This document shows positions 37,409 through 48,740 of a DNA stretch of 64,000 nt, one piece after another. The position numbers were made by a program, and so were the translations under genes. The notes beneath the pieces are model-generated. The model ran no database searches. It saw only the letters and a list, made by a program, of their open reading frames with translations, and was not told the origin of the DNA. How positions within the stretch are numbered: position 1 is the stretch's first letter; the number at the start of each line of letters is the position of its first letter. This DNA is from Acanthacorydalis orientalis (Eukaryota; Arthropoda; Insecta; Megaloptera; Corydalidae), in the NCBI GenBank assembly GCA_034766995.1, contig CM068314.1, forward strand, positions 38,620,708 through 38,684,707, written 5' to 3'.

Positions 37409-37462
37409 GTGTATGTACGTATGTATGTATGTATGTATGTATATATATATATATATATATAT
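37409..37462. repeat. (TATG)n-(TA)n microsatellite
   Basis: It continues directly from the minisatellite: about six TATG-like units, then alternating TA. Confidence 0.9.
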
Positions 37463-37551
37463 ACTTTTTGTTTAACAAGCTTAAAGTACTAAAATTAAAA
37501 TTTATATATTATTGTTTAATTAGTTTATTATTAAAACAACAAAAATAACAC

Positions 37552-37565
37552 ATATACACACACGC

Positions 37566-37615
<50 letters not shown>

Positions 37616-37625
37616 GAGAGAGAGA
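37552..37625. repeat. (CA)n-(TA)n-(GA)n microsatellite
   Basis: ACATATACACACACGCAC, about 48 bases of TA, then TGAGAGAGAGA. Confidence 0.9.
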
Positions 37626-38119
37626 TTGATTATGCTGTAAAACCTAAAAATGTTTTTGAAGTATTAAATAGAGAAACTGTAAGGTGTACTTGAGTTTTTC
37701 ATGGTGTTTCTTTGTTTTCGAGTCAAAATATTTATAAATCATAAATTTATGTCTTAGTTACCCCAAAATCATTATATTTAAGTAAAACACGGATTGGAAA
37801 AACTGTTTAATTAATTCTTATAATTACAGAAAAAATCATGCTAGAACAAATCATATTATATTTTTATTTTAGTATAGCCTATCTCCCAATCATCTCAACT
37901 TAAACATTGTTTCGTTATAGTTTATTTTTTAATAGTTGTCTTGTTTCATTAAAACGATTTTCTACCAACTATGTATCACTTACATTTTTATTTATTTATT
38001 TATTTAATCAATTATCTTTTGAACATGAACAAATATAGTAATTACCGAAATATTTTACTTCTATTTTATATTTGGTACACTACTTTAAAATTAGTAAAGA
38101 ATATTACTTCTAACCAAAG

Positions 38120-38224
<105 letters not shown>

Positions 38225-38748
38225 GGTCTTATTCTCAACTTTTAAATTAAAAAGACTTTTCTTCATTAATATATGTGATTATTTATCTGTATAAACATTC
38301 ATTGACAAATTTCTTTACGTAATAATTTGTAAACGTAATTATTTAACATGAATTTATTTTGAACGTAATTATTCAATAGAAGAATTGTATCGAATGTGAA
38401 CCCATTCATCAAACAAAAACCAACTCATATAAAAATACAATTGTAGCACTGAGACTTCACAAATTAATTTTTCACTTATTTTAAAGCTACATCATTTTTT
38501 CTGATCGGAAATTATTAAATAGTTAAATATTTGTTGTTTTTTTTATATATATAATAATGTGTATTGTGGAGCAATCATATTCAAAACGCTAAGGTATAAA
38601 CTACTATGCACTGGAGTACTTTTAAAAACATTTAAAAATAATCAGTAATTAATTATTAAGCATATTTAATCAGAAAAAAATGTATTGCCTGAGGTTCAGT
38701 GAAAAACAGCTTGTGATAAAGGTTTTGAAAACATATGATTAAATTATT

Positions 38749-38778
38749 TATATATATATATATATATATATAAATTTA

Positions 38779-38820
<42 letters not shown>
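38749..38820. repeat. Two (TA)n tracts separated by TAAATTTAATTTA
   Basis: The spacer is near-palindromic, so the whole 70-bp tract can fold on itself. Confidence 0.9.
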
Positions 38821-38822
<2 letters not shown>

Positions 38823-39038
38823 TGTTTAAAAAATAAAGGAATGAAACTTTTCATAAATTTTCAATGTATCTAAAATAATTTTTAAATTAAAATTGTTTTA
38901 CTACAAAAAAATACTTATTATTTTTCTAAACCTTATTGATTTTATATCTTATTTATCTATTCAAAATTAATCTTTTTCAGCGTTTTTTAAAAGTCAATAT
39001 CTTCTTTCGATATATATTTGTATTAAAAGGAATTATGG

Positions 39039-39244
<206 letters not shown>

Positions 39245-39312
39245 AAAAAATAAATTTGTAAATTGTTTTAGTCATATAATTTATAACATGAGTTTCAAAA
39301 ATTAAATAATAT

Positions 39313-39318
39313 TTTATT
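39313..39318 (-). terminator. Possible polyadenylation signal
   Basis: AATAAA on the minus strand about 170 bases downstream of the stop of the four-membrane-segment gene. Such hexamers are frequent in AT-rich DNA. Confidence 0.35.
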
Positions 39319-39484
39319 ATTCCTTTCAAACAACGTACAAATAAAACAGTCTTAAAAATACATTGTTGTAAGTCATCTTAGAACAATTTTTAGAGCGAAA
39401 TACCCAAAACACGATCTTATTTCTATAAAACAGTTATTGTAAACAGATCATTATGTTTGTAAGAAAATGCAACATTCTATTTTT

Positions 39485-39988
39485 CTATTCAGTGCTACAC
39501 TTCACTATTCTTTTCAAAATTTCGAACCACTGTGTGTAAATAATGTTCACTAAATTTATCGTCTGAACAAACATATTTGAAATATAAAAAAATATAGCAA
39601 TAACATACAGTCCCGAATTAATATCCCAGACATCATCGTTAATAATAATCTGTCTCGTTAATGACATATAGTTAATTGTCGATATAAAGATCAAAAATGA
39701 TACAAACGGCATTGCCAGAAACGGTTGATTATAGACGGAAGATATTATAAAGAGAATTAAACAACTAATTAATCCCACCACTGTCGCTAAATCTAATTCC
39801 ATTGCGACGATATTGTCGTATGAATCGAGTTTGAATTCAATTGCCGATATCAAAGCAGTCATTAGTGACAATACACAAAAACGAATTAAGCTTGAATAAC
39901 ATTTTTCATTCAATTCGGGGTTTTCTTCTGAATCCAGAGGATTTCTGACGTCTTCTTTGTATCTGATATTGTCATTCTCTGATTTCAT
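39485..39988 (-). CDS. Four-membrane-segment protein, unknown family
   Basis: The only open frame here that is clearly longer than chance and has normal amino-acid diversity (167 residues). An acidic, lysine-rich N-terminus (about 1-30) is followed by four hydrophobic segments at about 33-52, 67-86, 89-108 and 127-151, and a short basic tail (EILKRIVKC). The even number of segments would put both ends on the same side, probably the cytoplasm. The size and layout resemble MARVEL-like or tetraspan proteins of insects, but the large cysteine-rich loop of true tetraspanins is absent, so the family stays open. The start is the first ATG. It is preceded by ATATTTTAG, a possible splice acceptor, so a 5' non-coding exon may lie upstream. 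The coding part has no interruption. Confidence 0.7.
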   Translation of the reverse strand: MKSENDNIRYKEDVRNPLDSEENPELNEKCYSSLIRFCVLSLMTALISAIEFKLDSYDNIVAMELDLATVVGLISCLILFIISSVYNQPFLAMPFVSFLIFISTINYMSLTRQIIINDDVWDINSGLYVIAIFFYISNMFVQTINLVNIIYTQWFEILKRIVKCSTE

Positions 39989-40009
39989 CTAAAATATTTC
40001 AATTGGATG

Positions 40010-40017
40010 TGACGTCA
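40010..40017. promoter_or_regulatory. CRE-like palindrome TGACGTCA
   Basis: A perfect TGACGTCA lies about 20 bases upstream of the ATG of the four-membrane-segment gene, in a patch (40000-40260) less AT-rich than usual. CREB/ATF-family proteins bind this word. If the ATG is preceded by an intron, the site would be intronic. Confidence 0.4.
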
Positions 40018-40468
40018 AAACAAATTTTCGCATGCGTGTTTTGTCGTTTTGTAATTAATTGCTTCTCTGCGTTTTGGAGACAATGAAAAAGTTACCACTT
40101 TCGGTATGATGAATTGAAACAATTGGTTACTTGTCGAAATGTGTTATTTCGTTCGTTGGTACACACAAATTTAATAAATCGACTGTTTTCATAAAATCAA
40201 CCATATTTAATCATAAAAAAATCGACGACTATGGTTAAGTAAAGTTTACTTACTTTTCTTTATAATATTTCTGTATAGTAAATGTTAAAACGATATATAA
40301 AAACACAAAATAAATAGAATGTCAAAATGATCTACATATATATACATATATTTACAAAATAAACAACAGAATACATAAAATTAAATATTTCTTATCATAG
40401 CTGACTTTTATGTTTTAATACCAATTTGAATGTTGATCGTTTTTACTATAAATTCAAGTTGCAAAGTT

Positions 40469-40512
40469 AATATTAATTAGTTATAATAATTAGTCAATAT
40501 TAATTAGTTATA
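40469..40512. repeat. Short direct repeat AATATTAATTAGTTATA
   Basis: The 17-base word occurs identically at 40469-40485 and 40496-40512. It directly precedes a GC-richer segment. Confidence 0.85.
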
Positions 40513-40548
40513 GGTCTCGTGCCTCGCACTCGAACCCGTAGCACAACT
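40513..40548 (-). repeat. Possible tRNA-derived (SINE) fragment
   Basis: On the minus strand, TACGGGTTCGAGTGCGAGGC contains GGTTCGAGTGC, a fair pol III box B. No box A, acceptor stem or anticodon arm could be assembled, so it is not a tRNA gene. A truncated tRNA-derived SINE or tRNA relic is possible. Confidence 0.25.
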
Positions 40549-40810
40549 GTTATATCGAATATTAATTCTTTGTTGATATTTCAATGGAGAATAACAAAAA
40601 AAAATATTAAAACAAATTATCATTGAACATAAAAATAACATTTAAATAATATACCGATTCAATAATATTCGATACTCATTAATTACTCGAAACTGAGATA
40701 AAACGTAATCATTCGTGCTCAAAAATTTATAATTGTTTTCAACCTTTCTTAAATTCAATTAATAATACACTTCTTACTATATTCCATAAACAATCACTCA
40801 AACTCTTAAG

Positions 40811-41085
40811 CAGGCCCGTAGCCAGGGGTAGGTCAGTGGGGAATGCCCCCCTCCTGATTTCTCCGTTTGTTCCCCCTAACAAAATCTGCGATTTTGTAAA
40901 ATTTGAAAGTCATCGAAAATTATTGGGAGAGTCTTCCTTGTGGGTTTATCTTGATGATTAAAAACGTTTCTATGCGCGAAAAAATGAGCACGTTTCCATC
41001 GTAACCCACAACAATTTTGACATAAAAAATTTTTCTCTGTCTAAACTTTTGTATGCTCCCACTAATATAAGACGGTCTGGTCCTG
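40811..41085. mobile_element. Short non-autonomous hAT-like element
   Basis: The 275-bp unit starts CAGGCCCGTAGCCAG and ends CTGGTCCTG. That end is a partial inverted copy which appears to have lost the middle of its terminal repeat. It is flanked by CTCTTAAG (40803-40810) and CTCGTAAG (41086-41093), an 8-bp target duplication with one mismatch. An 8-bp duplication with CAG...CTG ends is typical of the hAT superfamily. It is GC-rich near its left end and encodes nothing. It would need a transposase supplied elsewhere. Confidence 0.65.
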
Positions 41086-41530
41086 CTCGTAAGTGAAATT
41101 CGAATATTAACATTTTTGACAAAAAGAACCCTTAATAGATTAAAAATATTTTCATTCTATAATAATATTTCTAAAATGATAAAATTTATTGTTATAAAAG
41201 TAATACCAGTTTCAAGATAAGTAGTAATTAAAACATGTACAATAAAATTACAGGATAAGTTAGATAAATAATAATTCGATTAAATTACATTTTTTTATGT
41301 AGAATCAAGAAGATACATACTATATAGTTTTACCTCTATAAAGATTGTCAGGAAAATTGATGAAAATAATATTCCTTCAATTTCTAAATCTACACCATAA
41401 ATTTATGAATAACATTTTTAAAAAGAAAAGAATGCCCTTTACAACAATATCATAGTATAAATTATCTACGAGCTTTAACTACTTAAGAAACATAAATTTG
41501 TACATTTTTAGCCATCAATGTTACTTATCT

Positions 41531-41700
41531 ACGAGAGACAGTCAAACATTTTTGTACAGGAAAGCTTAAAAAGGAACCATTGAAATGTATTTCTCTTTCA
41601 ACATAATCACCACCATTGTCGAAACACTTCTACCAAGTTTCTTCACTCCTACATTAAAAAAATCGCGTGTGAGTTGAAATAAGACTTCAATACTGAATAT
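41531..41700 (-). pseudogene. Mariner-family transposase C-terminus, fragment
   Basis: On the minus strand, FFNVGVKKL followed in another frame by KCFDNGGDYVEREIHFNGSF matches the end of mariner-type transposases (a GVKKL helix, then a CID-GGDYVEK tail). A possible terminal repeat TACGAGAGACAGTC begins at about 41531. A frameshift and a stop break it. Confidence 0.45.
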
Positions 41701-41944
41701 AAGTGGGAGTTACAAGATACTAAATCTGCGATGTAAGGAAAGAATGACAAGACATCTTTTTTACTGATTTAAAATTTCTTACATGCGTTTAGAAGTTTAC
41801 GATTCCGCATTTTTATGTTGCACAGTTCGATCCCAATGACCCCACACGTGACAAAATCGCTTTTTCATCTTCATCAATATTTCAACGTACAATTGTGAGT
41901 TCACATTTTGATCCTTTTTCCCAAAAATTCTCCAAAGGAACACA

Positions 41945-42120
41945 TTTCTCTTACTTATAGCTCTGATCAAACACTATCTGACTTCCACTTATTTCCTGAA
42001 CTACATTGTGGTCTCAAGAGAAAAATCGTGACTCTAGCGAATAAGTTAAGGCTACCTTAAAGAATCCCTTAAAGAAACACATTCTATATTTTTTCAACGA
42101 TGGGATAAAACAAATTTTGA
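41945..42120 (+). pseudogene. Mariner-family transposase, third-aspartate block
   Basis: On the plus strand, LTYSSDQTLSDFHLFPELHC and GLKRKIVTLANK match the block PYSPDLAPSDFHLFP-LK-GLK-K of mariner transposases, which holds the last catalytic aspartate. It is oriented opposite to the neighbouring C-terminal scrap at 41531-41700, so these are two insertions or one rearranged element. Stops follow soon after. Confidence 0.5.
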
Positions 42121-42715
42121 CACAACTATATTGATAATAGTGATTATTCTGAAAAATATACCATTTGACAAATTATATACTACGCCTTCTTTCTTTCTTT
42201 TTGTTTCAGACCAAAATATCCAATCATTTAAAAGTCAAGTGCTCCTATGCAAAACTTTTATTCGGCCCTGATAAAGAAAGTGTTTTATAAAATGTTATTT
42301 AAATAATCGTTTATCAACATTTACATCTGTTGAATTCTATTTATTACATAACAATATATAAAAGTTTTATTTTCATTGTATCTTCATTTTAAAACAGAAT
42401 TCATTATAGATCAATAACTGTTCTTTGCATTTGAATATTTGAACAAAAATTATATGTTAAGTTTAAAATAACAAAGTATATTTTCATGAATACTTAATAA
42501 TTTTTAAAATGTCATGATAATAATAATTCTACTATAAAACAACTGAAATTATTATTTCTAGTATTTACGGTAATATATTTTTTTTCTATTTAAACTTTAT
42601 TAAATTCAAAACAATAAAATGAAGTGAATTCAAATACAGTCCTCTATAATAAATTACATTTAACTCAATGAATGATAATTCCATTACTTTTATCAAAGAG
42701 ACTATATCAGTAACA
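42121..42715. other. AT-rich non-coding DNA
   Basis: Nothing recognisable between the mariner scrap and the LINE end, apart from a CTTTCTTTCTTTTTG tract near 42190. Confidence 0.5.
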
Positions 42716-43480
42716 TCAGCCTCTATCAATCCACTGCTAGATAAAGGCCCCTTCAATGATTTTTCATTTTGTATGATTGAATGCCTCTCTTTTCCACTGA
42801 TTTCCAATAACATTTTTAATTTCCTTATCTCATCTGTTCATTGGTATCTTTCCTGATCTTTTTATATTCTCTGATTCCCAGTTAATAATTTCTGTTCTCC
42901 ATCGGTTATCTTCTCTTCTTGTAACTTTCCCTGTCCATTTCTATTTCAGACTCCTTACTATTTATTTTACTTTACTATTATTACTATTATTCTTATTACG
43001 TATGTAACTCATGTCTGTTTTCGTGTCAATTTTATTCTTTTCCTATCACTTCTTGTTATGTCTAGCATGCATCTTTACATACTTCTCTGTGTTGTTTGGA
43101 GTCTGAATTATTTTGGCGTTAAACACCCATGTTTTGCTGCCGTAGATAAGGACTGGTAGTATATATTGATCAAATACTTTTTTCTTCAAACAGAATAGAA
43201 TTGTTGATTTAAATATTGAGACGTTTCGTCCAAATGCGGTCCATCCCATTTTTATTCTCCTGTTTACTTCTTCAATCCATCTTTGCTGATAAGCTGACCT
43301 AGATAGACATACTTCATAACTACTTCCATTTCTGTTCCTTTTATTTCAATTTTCTTCTGGCAGACAAACGCATTGAACAACACTTTTGTTTTTGAGTGGT
43401 TCATGTTTAGGCCAATTTTTGACTGACATCATCTAATTCTTGTATCTTCTTTTGTAGCTCTTCCGGAGTACTTGGAAAGA
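42716..43480 (-). pseudogene. RTE-like LINE reverse transcriptase, C-terminal part
   Basis: On the minus strand the following can be read across frame changes: ELQKKIQELDDVS, GLNMNHSKTKVLFN, VMKYVYLGQLISKDG, then RRIKMGWTAFGRNVSIFKST, CLKKKVFDQYILPVLIYGSK with TWVF, and much later TRREDNRWRTEI and AFI-QWIDRG ending in a stop at 42716-42718. This is the order of the palm end, thumb and C-terminal region of craft/RTE-like LINE reverse transcriptases (YLGQLIS, LPVLTYGAETW, RRPxTRW, QQWID). The catalytic FADD box lies beyond a (TA)n array at 43483 and is missing. At least two frameshifts and several stops make it dead. The small open frames at 42586-42856 are shadows. Confidence 0.8.

Positions 43481-43482
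<2 letters not shown>

Positions 43483-43518
<36 letters not shown>
43483..43518. repeat. (TA)n microsatellite at the LINE break
   Basis: Alternating TA marks the point where the LINE reading stops. Confidence 0.95.
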
Positions 43519-43522
<4 letters not shown>

Positions 43523-44735
43523 CAGTCTGTCGTATGTTCTATTGAAGTGCTTTGTTTTCTTAGGAAGACAATTATTTCCAATACTTAAAAAAATGCGTGT
43601 ATCGGTAGAATAATGTTTTATTTCAAAATTACTTAACTAAAAAAACAATCAAATATCATGCGACTTTGACTTGATTTAGATAAAATTTTGCGAATAAACT
43701 TATTTACCATAATAAAGAAGAAGTATATTCAAATAATTGTGTAATTAAAATTGTAATATATTTATTTTGTATTACTTAATTAAATTAAAATTTCCAAAAA
43801 TTATCGAAATTAAATATTACTAAACTTGTTTATTCTGCATTCAGTGCACATTTAATACAATGATTTTCTTAAGCAAAGGTGATATATTAATATATTAAAA
43901 GATCATATTCTAATTAAATACTTGATTAAAAATATGATGTATTGGAGTTGGAAAATGATTACCTTATAACATTTAACGCTGGTATAAAACTTAGTAATCA
44001 TAAAATTTGAGTTGTGATACATATTATGGTTCTGTAAATACGATTCCTAATGCAGTATTGTTATAACTACATAATATTTGTCGAGGATAATCAGTCAAAT
44101 TGCAAAGTAATTCTTCTCAAATATAGAAATTTTTTTATATGTTTACTTCTATTTTTGTTTAGTTTTTATTCTGGAAAATATGAGTAACAAATGTATATTG
44201 TACATATTTCTATGTTTAATATCAAACCCTTTTTAAGTACACATACATTTGTCAGAAAATATTTACTAAGTAGACCTTTAGCATATTATCAATCTGTATG
44301 TAATTCAATTTTTATTTTATCAGTTTTTTTTAAATAAAGAAACATATTTTCTTTTGAGTTGCTGATTTTTCACTCGTCACATAAATCAGTAAAGAGTTTT
44401 TTTTTCAACAAAAATATCCAATATTTAATTATTAATCATTTCTAATGGGTAATTATTCGTATTTTGTCGGCCTGATGATAAAAATCGTTTTGGCACGTTT
44501 AGCACATTTTTCCACTTGTTTTGCGAATCAATAATTGTTATATAAATAATGATTGTGTCAAAAATAGAAAATATACAAAAATTTACATTTTTCTAAATCA
44601 AAGAAGTTAGTTTACTTGTATTTTAAATTAATTATTGATGTTTATCAAAAAAATAATTCATTAGCTAATGTAGTATTTTAACTTTCATAACTATATTGCT
44701 TGTAATAAAAAATAAATCTATATGTAATCACATGT
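43519..44735. other. AT-rich non-coding DNA
   Basis: No gene, RNA or element was recognised. Confidence 0.55.
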
Positions 44736-44739
44736 ACAA

Positions 44740-44748
44740 ACACACACA

Positions 44749-44801
<53 letters not shown>

Positions 44802-44826
44802 GTATATGTATGTATCTATATACACA
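44740..44826. repeat. (CA)n-(TA)n-(TATG)n microsatellite
   Basis: ACACACACAAACA, about 45 bases of TA, then TGTATATGTATG. Confidence 0.95.
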
Positions 44827-45340
44827 CCTAAGAACAGAAACACATTCGATAAAATATTCAACCCTCACATTTATCACGCAACCACGCTTACAAATATACA
44901 CATGACCATTATATATTTCAAATATACACATTGGGTGCTATCCCATGTCATCCAGATATTTTATATTAGTCGCCAAATATTTTAATACTCAGGTGTGGGT
45001 TGTACTGACAAACACAACGTCTGTGCCGAAATGGAATTTAACTTCATAACAGCACATCTCAAGTTTACAACACCATTTCGTCTTCTAGAGTAGTCATGTA
45101 CCTATATCGATTTGGTACCTTCGCTTTTACCTATATCATTTCTAATAATAGAAAACAGCTATAAATGAATATTGTATTTTTATAAACTCAATTTGTGTTT
45201 GAATACGCACATATGCATCTATATCTAAACAATTTTAGTTATTTTTAAATGTCTTATAAATTGTTTAAAATTAACTTTATTACATTCACGTATGTAGTGC
45301 TAGTTTTGAAACATAGTCATGTAACAATGCATTAACGTTC
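44827..45340. other. Non-coding DNA with a GC-richer centre
   Basis: 44985-45130 is less AT-rich (CAGGTGTGGGTTGTACTGAC, ACGTCTGTGCCGAAATGG, TTCGTCTTCTAGAGTAG) but has stops in all frames within about 25 codons. It could be an untranslated exon or an old repeat. Confidence 0.3.
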
Positions 45341-45341
<1 letters not shown>

Positions 45342-45411
<70 letters not shown>

Positions 45412-45446
45412 ATATATGTGTGTATATATATATATATGTATGTATG
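45342..45446. repeat. (TA)n-(TG)n-(TA)n compound microsatellite
   Basis: About 50 bases of TA, about 20 bases of TG, then mixed TATATGTG and TATG units. Confidence 0.95.
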
Positions 45447-47070
45447 AGATTCTGTATTTTTACATAAATATTCATATCCCTTATTATGTCTAAGGCTAGT
45501 CCGCGTAGATGTATTTATTTTTAAACTTAAACTCATTTATAATTCCCTAATTAACATTAATTCTGCTACAAAATGTTTTCAAGCATATAAATAAAACAAA
45601 ACCTGTATAATTCCACAAATATTATTTCTAACAAAGAACTTTATTACATTAATTTAAAACAGAAGTTTTAATTAATTATCCTTCTTTCTAATTTTATCTT
45701 AAATTCTTTTCAATTATCCATCAAATTTGATTAATTATTATATATCTAAATTTTATTAACTCACAAAGTGCACACGTAATTTTTCTGACAATAATTATAA
45801 TATACGTACTTATAAAAGTGTAATCAAAATAAACAAAATTTTATACCAAAGTATTATTTTTTTCTTTCTGCGATAATTTTTACTTTACAATTATAAACCA
45901 TGCCCCAACAAAAATTTATATAAGTGAACCTAAAATAAGAATAAAATTAATTATCTAAAATCTTCCTGAAAATAGAAGACGTACCAAAATTAGAAGAAGA
46001 AAACAGAAACTTAAATGATCGAAAAGTACAAATACCACCCAGACAACGCAATTTAGTACAAAATGAATTTTACACATGTATAATCATGTTTCCTGAATCA
46101 GACGAAATAATGTATTTTAATGGTCGAAAGAAATTTAAATGTATTGTACTTAAATGACACAAAATGTGTATACGAGTATACAAAGTTATTAAATGTAGAA
46201 TGGATCTACATTTAAATTAATGGTCTTCATAATTTTTGAGCAATATGAATACCAAATTTCTAGGAAAATATAAAACCTCTTTAGTGGACTTAATCATGTA
46301 AATTACAAATCATCTTCTACAGCTAGTTTCAGGCCTTGTACCATCTCGAGGTGTGTTGATAACAGTTACCTATAATTACCTGAAGATCTATAAAGATACA
46401 CATTTCGATAGCAATATCACCATTCTCAGAGCACTAAGGTATATAAAAATATTTTTTTAATCCTTGGCGCTTTGAGTATGATGACATCACCATCAAAATT
46501 CACATAGGCAATAATTGAAAATTATAAATAATCATTTATTGAACAATTTTATCCAAACAGTTTTTTAGTGATTTGTGGTTGATGGCAACTGAACAGTTAT
46601 GACTATCAGACGAATAGATTATTACTAGTATAAACACGTAGTTACTCATTTACTCAGTTGATTAAGGTGTACTTTACAACCTGATCGTTCTTGGCTGGTT
46701 GACAGAAGAGAAAAATTTATTTATTATTACTTTTGGTAAGGGTTAATAATGCATTCTTTATCAATGATATTATCAAACCATGACCTATTCAAATGTATCT
46801 ATTTTTCGTTGGGTAGCAGCAATATACAATAATAATTTTAAGCTAATTAGGTATGTATTTTCTTACCAATAAGCCAAAAAACTTCTATCGAAACGGATCT
46901 TCCATAATAAAATTAATCAAATATGCTTAAATTCTTTTAATTCAATAGAATACATTAATAAATAAGTGTTATACATTTTTTTTCTAATTTCATTTTTCTT
47001 TGATAAAAAAGGATGTATACTTAAGTAATTGACAATTACACGAAACTTTTGTTTAATCTAATAACTATCA
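45447..47070. other. Mostly AT-rich non-coding DNA
   Basis: 46315-46500 is less AT-rich, with words such as TTCAGGCCTTGTACCATCTC, CTCAGAGCACTAAGG and TTGGCGCTTTGAGTATGATG. It resembles the body of an old dispersed repeat more than an exon. No open frame of interest was found. Confidence 0.4.
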
Positions 47071-47077
47071 ACAATAT

Positions 47078-47078
<1 letters not shown>

Positions 47079-47135
<57 letters not shown>

Positions 47136-47153
47136 ATACATATATATGTATAC
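47079..47153. repeat. (TA)n microsatellite
   Basis: About 55 bases of TA, then CAATACATATATATG. Confidence 0.95.
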
Positions 47154-47639
47154 GAACAGATACACAGGGTATATTTTATTACGAACATTTTTAAAAGAAA
47201 ACTTATAATCTATTTGTATTGTGTACATAAAAAGAAAATTTTATTAAAGATTTTGAACCGAGGCGGTATTCCTTTGAATTAACATTTCTCGTTTATTTTT
47301 AATTTTTTGCTCGCATAAAAATAACCTAAATCTAATTATCTTCACGATTTCTTTAGAAATATGTATTGACCGTGAACGTGAACTGAGAGTAAATAAAACT
47401 GTTAAATTAACTCATTTAGCACCCGTGTTATATTTAACATGATTTCAGTAATTTTCTAAAGCAAACAAACCATTAATCTTAAGACAGCGTTGCGTTTTAT
47501 GAAAAAAAACGCTAGGTTTTTTTAAACTATTCTATTTTTTATCGGCAGAAACGAGTTGTTTTCAATCAAATATACTTCATCTCGTACGTATTATTTTTAT
47601 TGTGTTCTTGGGACACGAAACAATGTTTCGTAAATAGAA

Positions 47640-47882
47640 TATGTCTCGACTACGGTACATAAAATGATAGAATCAAATTAAGGATGATGCGGTAGTGTCC
47701 GCACAATCGTTTTACGTTGTTATCGCTTCGAACAATCTCGAGCTTAAGACGAAGAACATGCTATTGTGTATACAGGAAAGGTGGTGGCCGACCGTCACTG
47801 CAGTGAAGATCTTGAAAACATCAAGACTTGTAAAGTCGATTATCTAGTTACGAAATGAGCGGATACTGTTTGCTGATGCTCC
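47640..47882 (+). CDS. Possible first exon with leader-type start, unidentified gene
   Basis: This 240-bp patch is clearly less AT-rich than everything around it (GATGCGGTAGTGTCCGCAC, GGTGGTGGCCGACCGTCAC). It ends with ATG at 47855 and the codons for MSGYCLLML. A strong donor-like GTATGT follows at 47883, and after it the sequence at once becomes AT-rich. A 5' leader, a start, the beginning of a hydrophobic signal peptide and then a splice donor is a common layout for the first exon of secreted or membrane proteins. The remaining exons would lie downstream beyond long introns and were not found. A non-coding function or chance cannot be excluded. Confidence 0.3.
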
Positions 47883-48545
47883 GTATGTGTTTCTTATTTT
47901 CTATAATCAAATTTTATTTCAAAACATTCAATTTTTATTGTAAATTGTATATTAGAAACCGTTTAACATTCATTGTTGATTTATAGAGTTTTAATTTATA
48001 TTTGTAAAATTCTAATTTAATTTAAAACAAATATATTTAATTACTCTACATCAGTTAAAAAAACTGCATTTTTAAAAAGTAAGACTAAAAAATTAATCTG
48101 CGATTAAGAAGAAAATTTAATAAAATAAAATTTATTATTTTTAAAACATTTGCATTTGAAAACATTATTGTTAATTTAGATTATTAATTTCAAACATTAC
48201 AAATGAAATATTTATGAAATAATATATTCATTTTCTAATAGACGATTTATTATTTTAAATATTTTAAACAATACTTGAATTTGATTTGGTATGCTCAAAA
48301 AGTATACAAGCAAATATTTCATGGCATTTTACATATACCTTTGAAGTGTATTTTAAAATTTTATATTTCTTCTCTTTTGAAAACATTATCAATTTTTGGT
48401 TAATGTTTTAAAAGATTTTTCTTTTTATATCTACTGTTTTTATATTCAGTTTTTTATTTTTTTTTTATTTAAAATAATATTTATTATTTTCGTTAATTAT
48501 TAATGCTAGCTGAATTAAAAATTACAAAAATATTTTCTTATTTTC
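47883..48545. other. Very AT-rich stretch, possibly intron
   Basis: No open frame. It begins with a GTATGT donor-like word after the candidate exon. No matching acceptor and coding exon was identified. Confidence 0.3.
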
Positions 48546-48549
48546 TTTA

Positions 48550-48740
48550 GATTGTTCCATAAACATCTGCACTTTCCAATCTTCTCGAATACATCATTAG
48601 TTATCACTCAACCCAACCATCTTAACTGAAGTAATTTCCGATAGCATCAAAAATGTCTATTTTCAACAGTTTCAATTGCCCAAGTCTGTCACTATCATAC
48701 AAGGCCAGTCTCTAGATATTCGTCTTTATCTGCTTTTTTC
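48550..48740 (-). pseudogene. LINE reverse transcriptase C-terminal fragment
   Basis: On the minus strand, TWAIETVENRHF is followed by a stop, then CYRKLLQLRWLG, another stop and VITNDVFEKIGKCRCLWNN. This matches the tail of LINE reverse transcriptases (SETWAI, WCYRKMLRIRWTDRVTNEEV, RSLWNNL). Two stops and the lack of the catalytic core show it is dead. Confidence 0.6.

Noticed and set aside
42586..42856. Overlapping frames of 75 and 62 residues
   Set aside because: Both are out-of-frame or antisense readings of the LINE C-terminal end, whose own frame gives QWIDRG and a stop.
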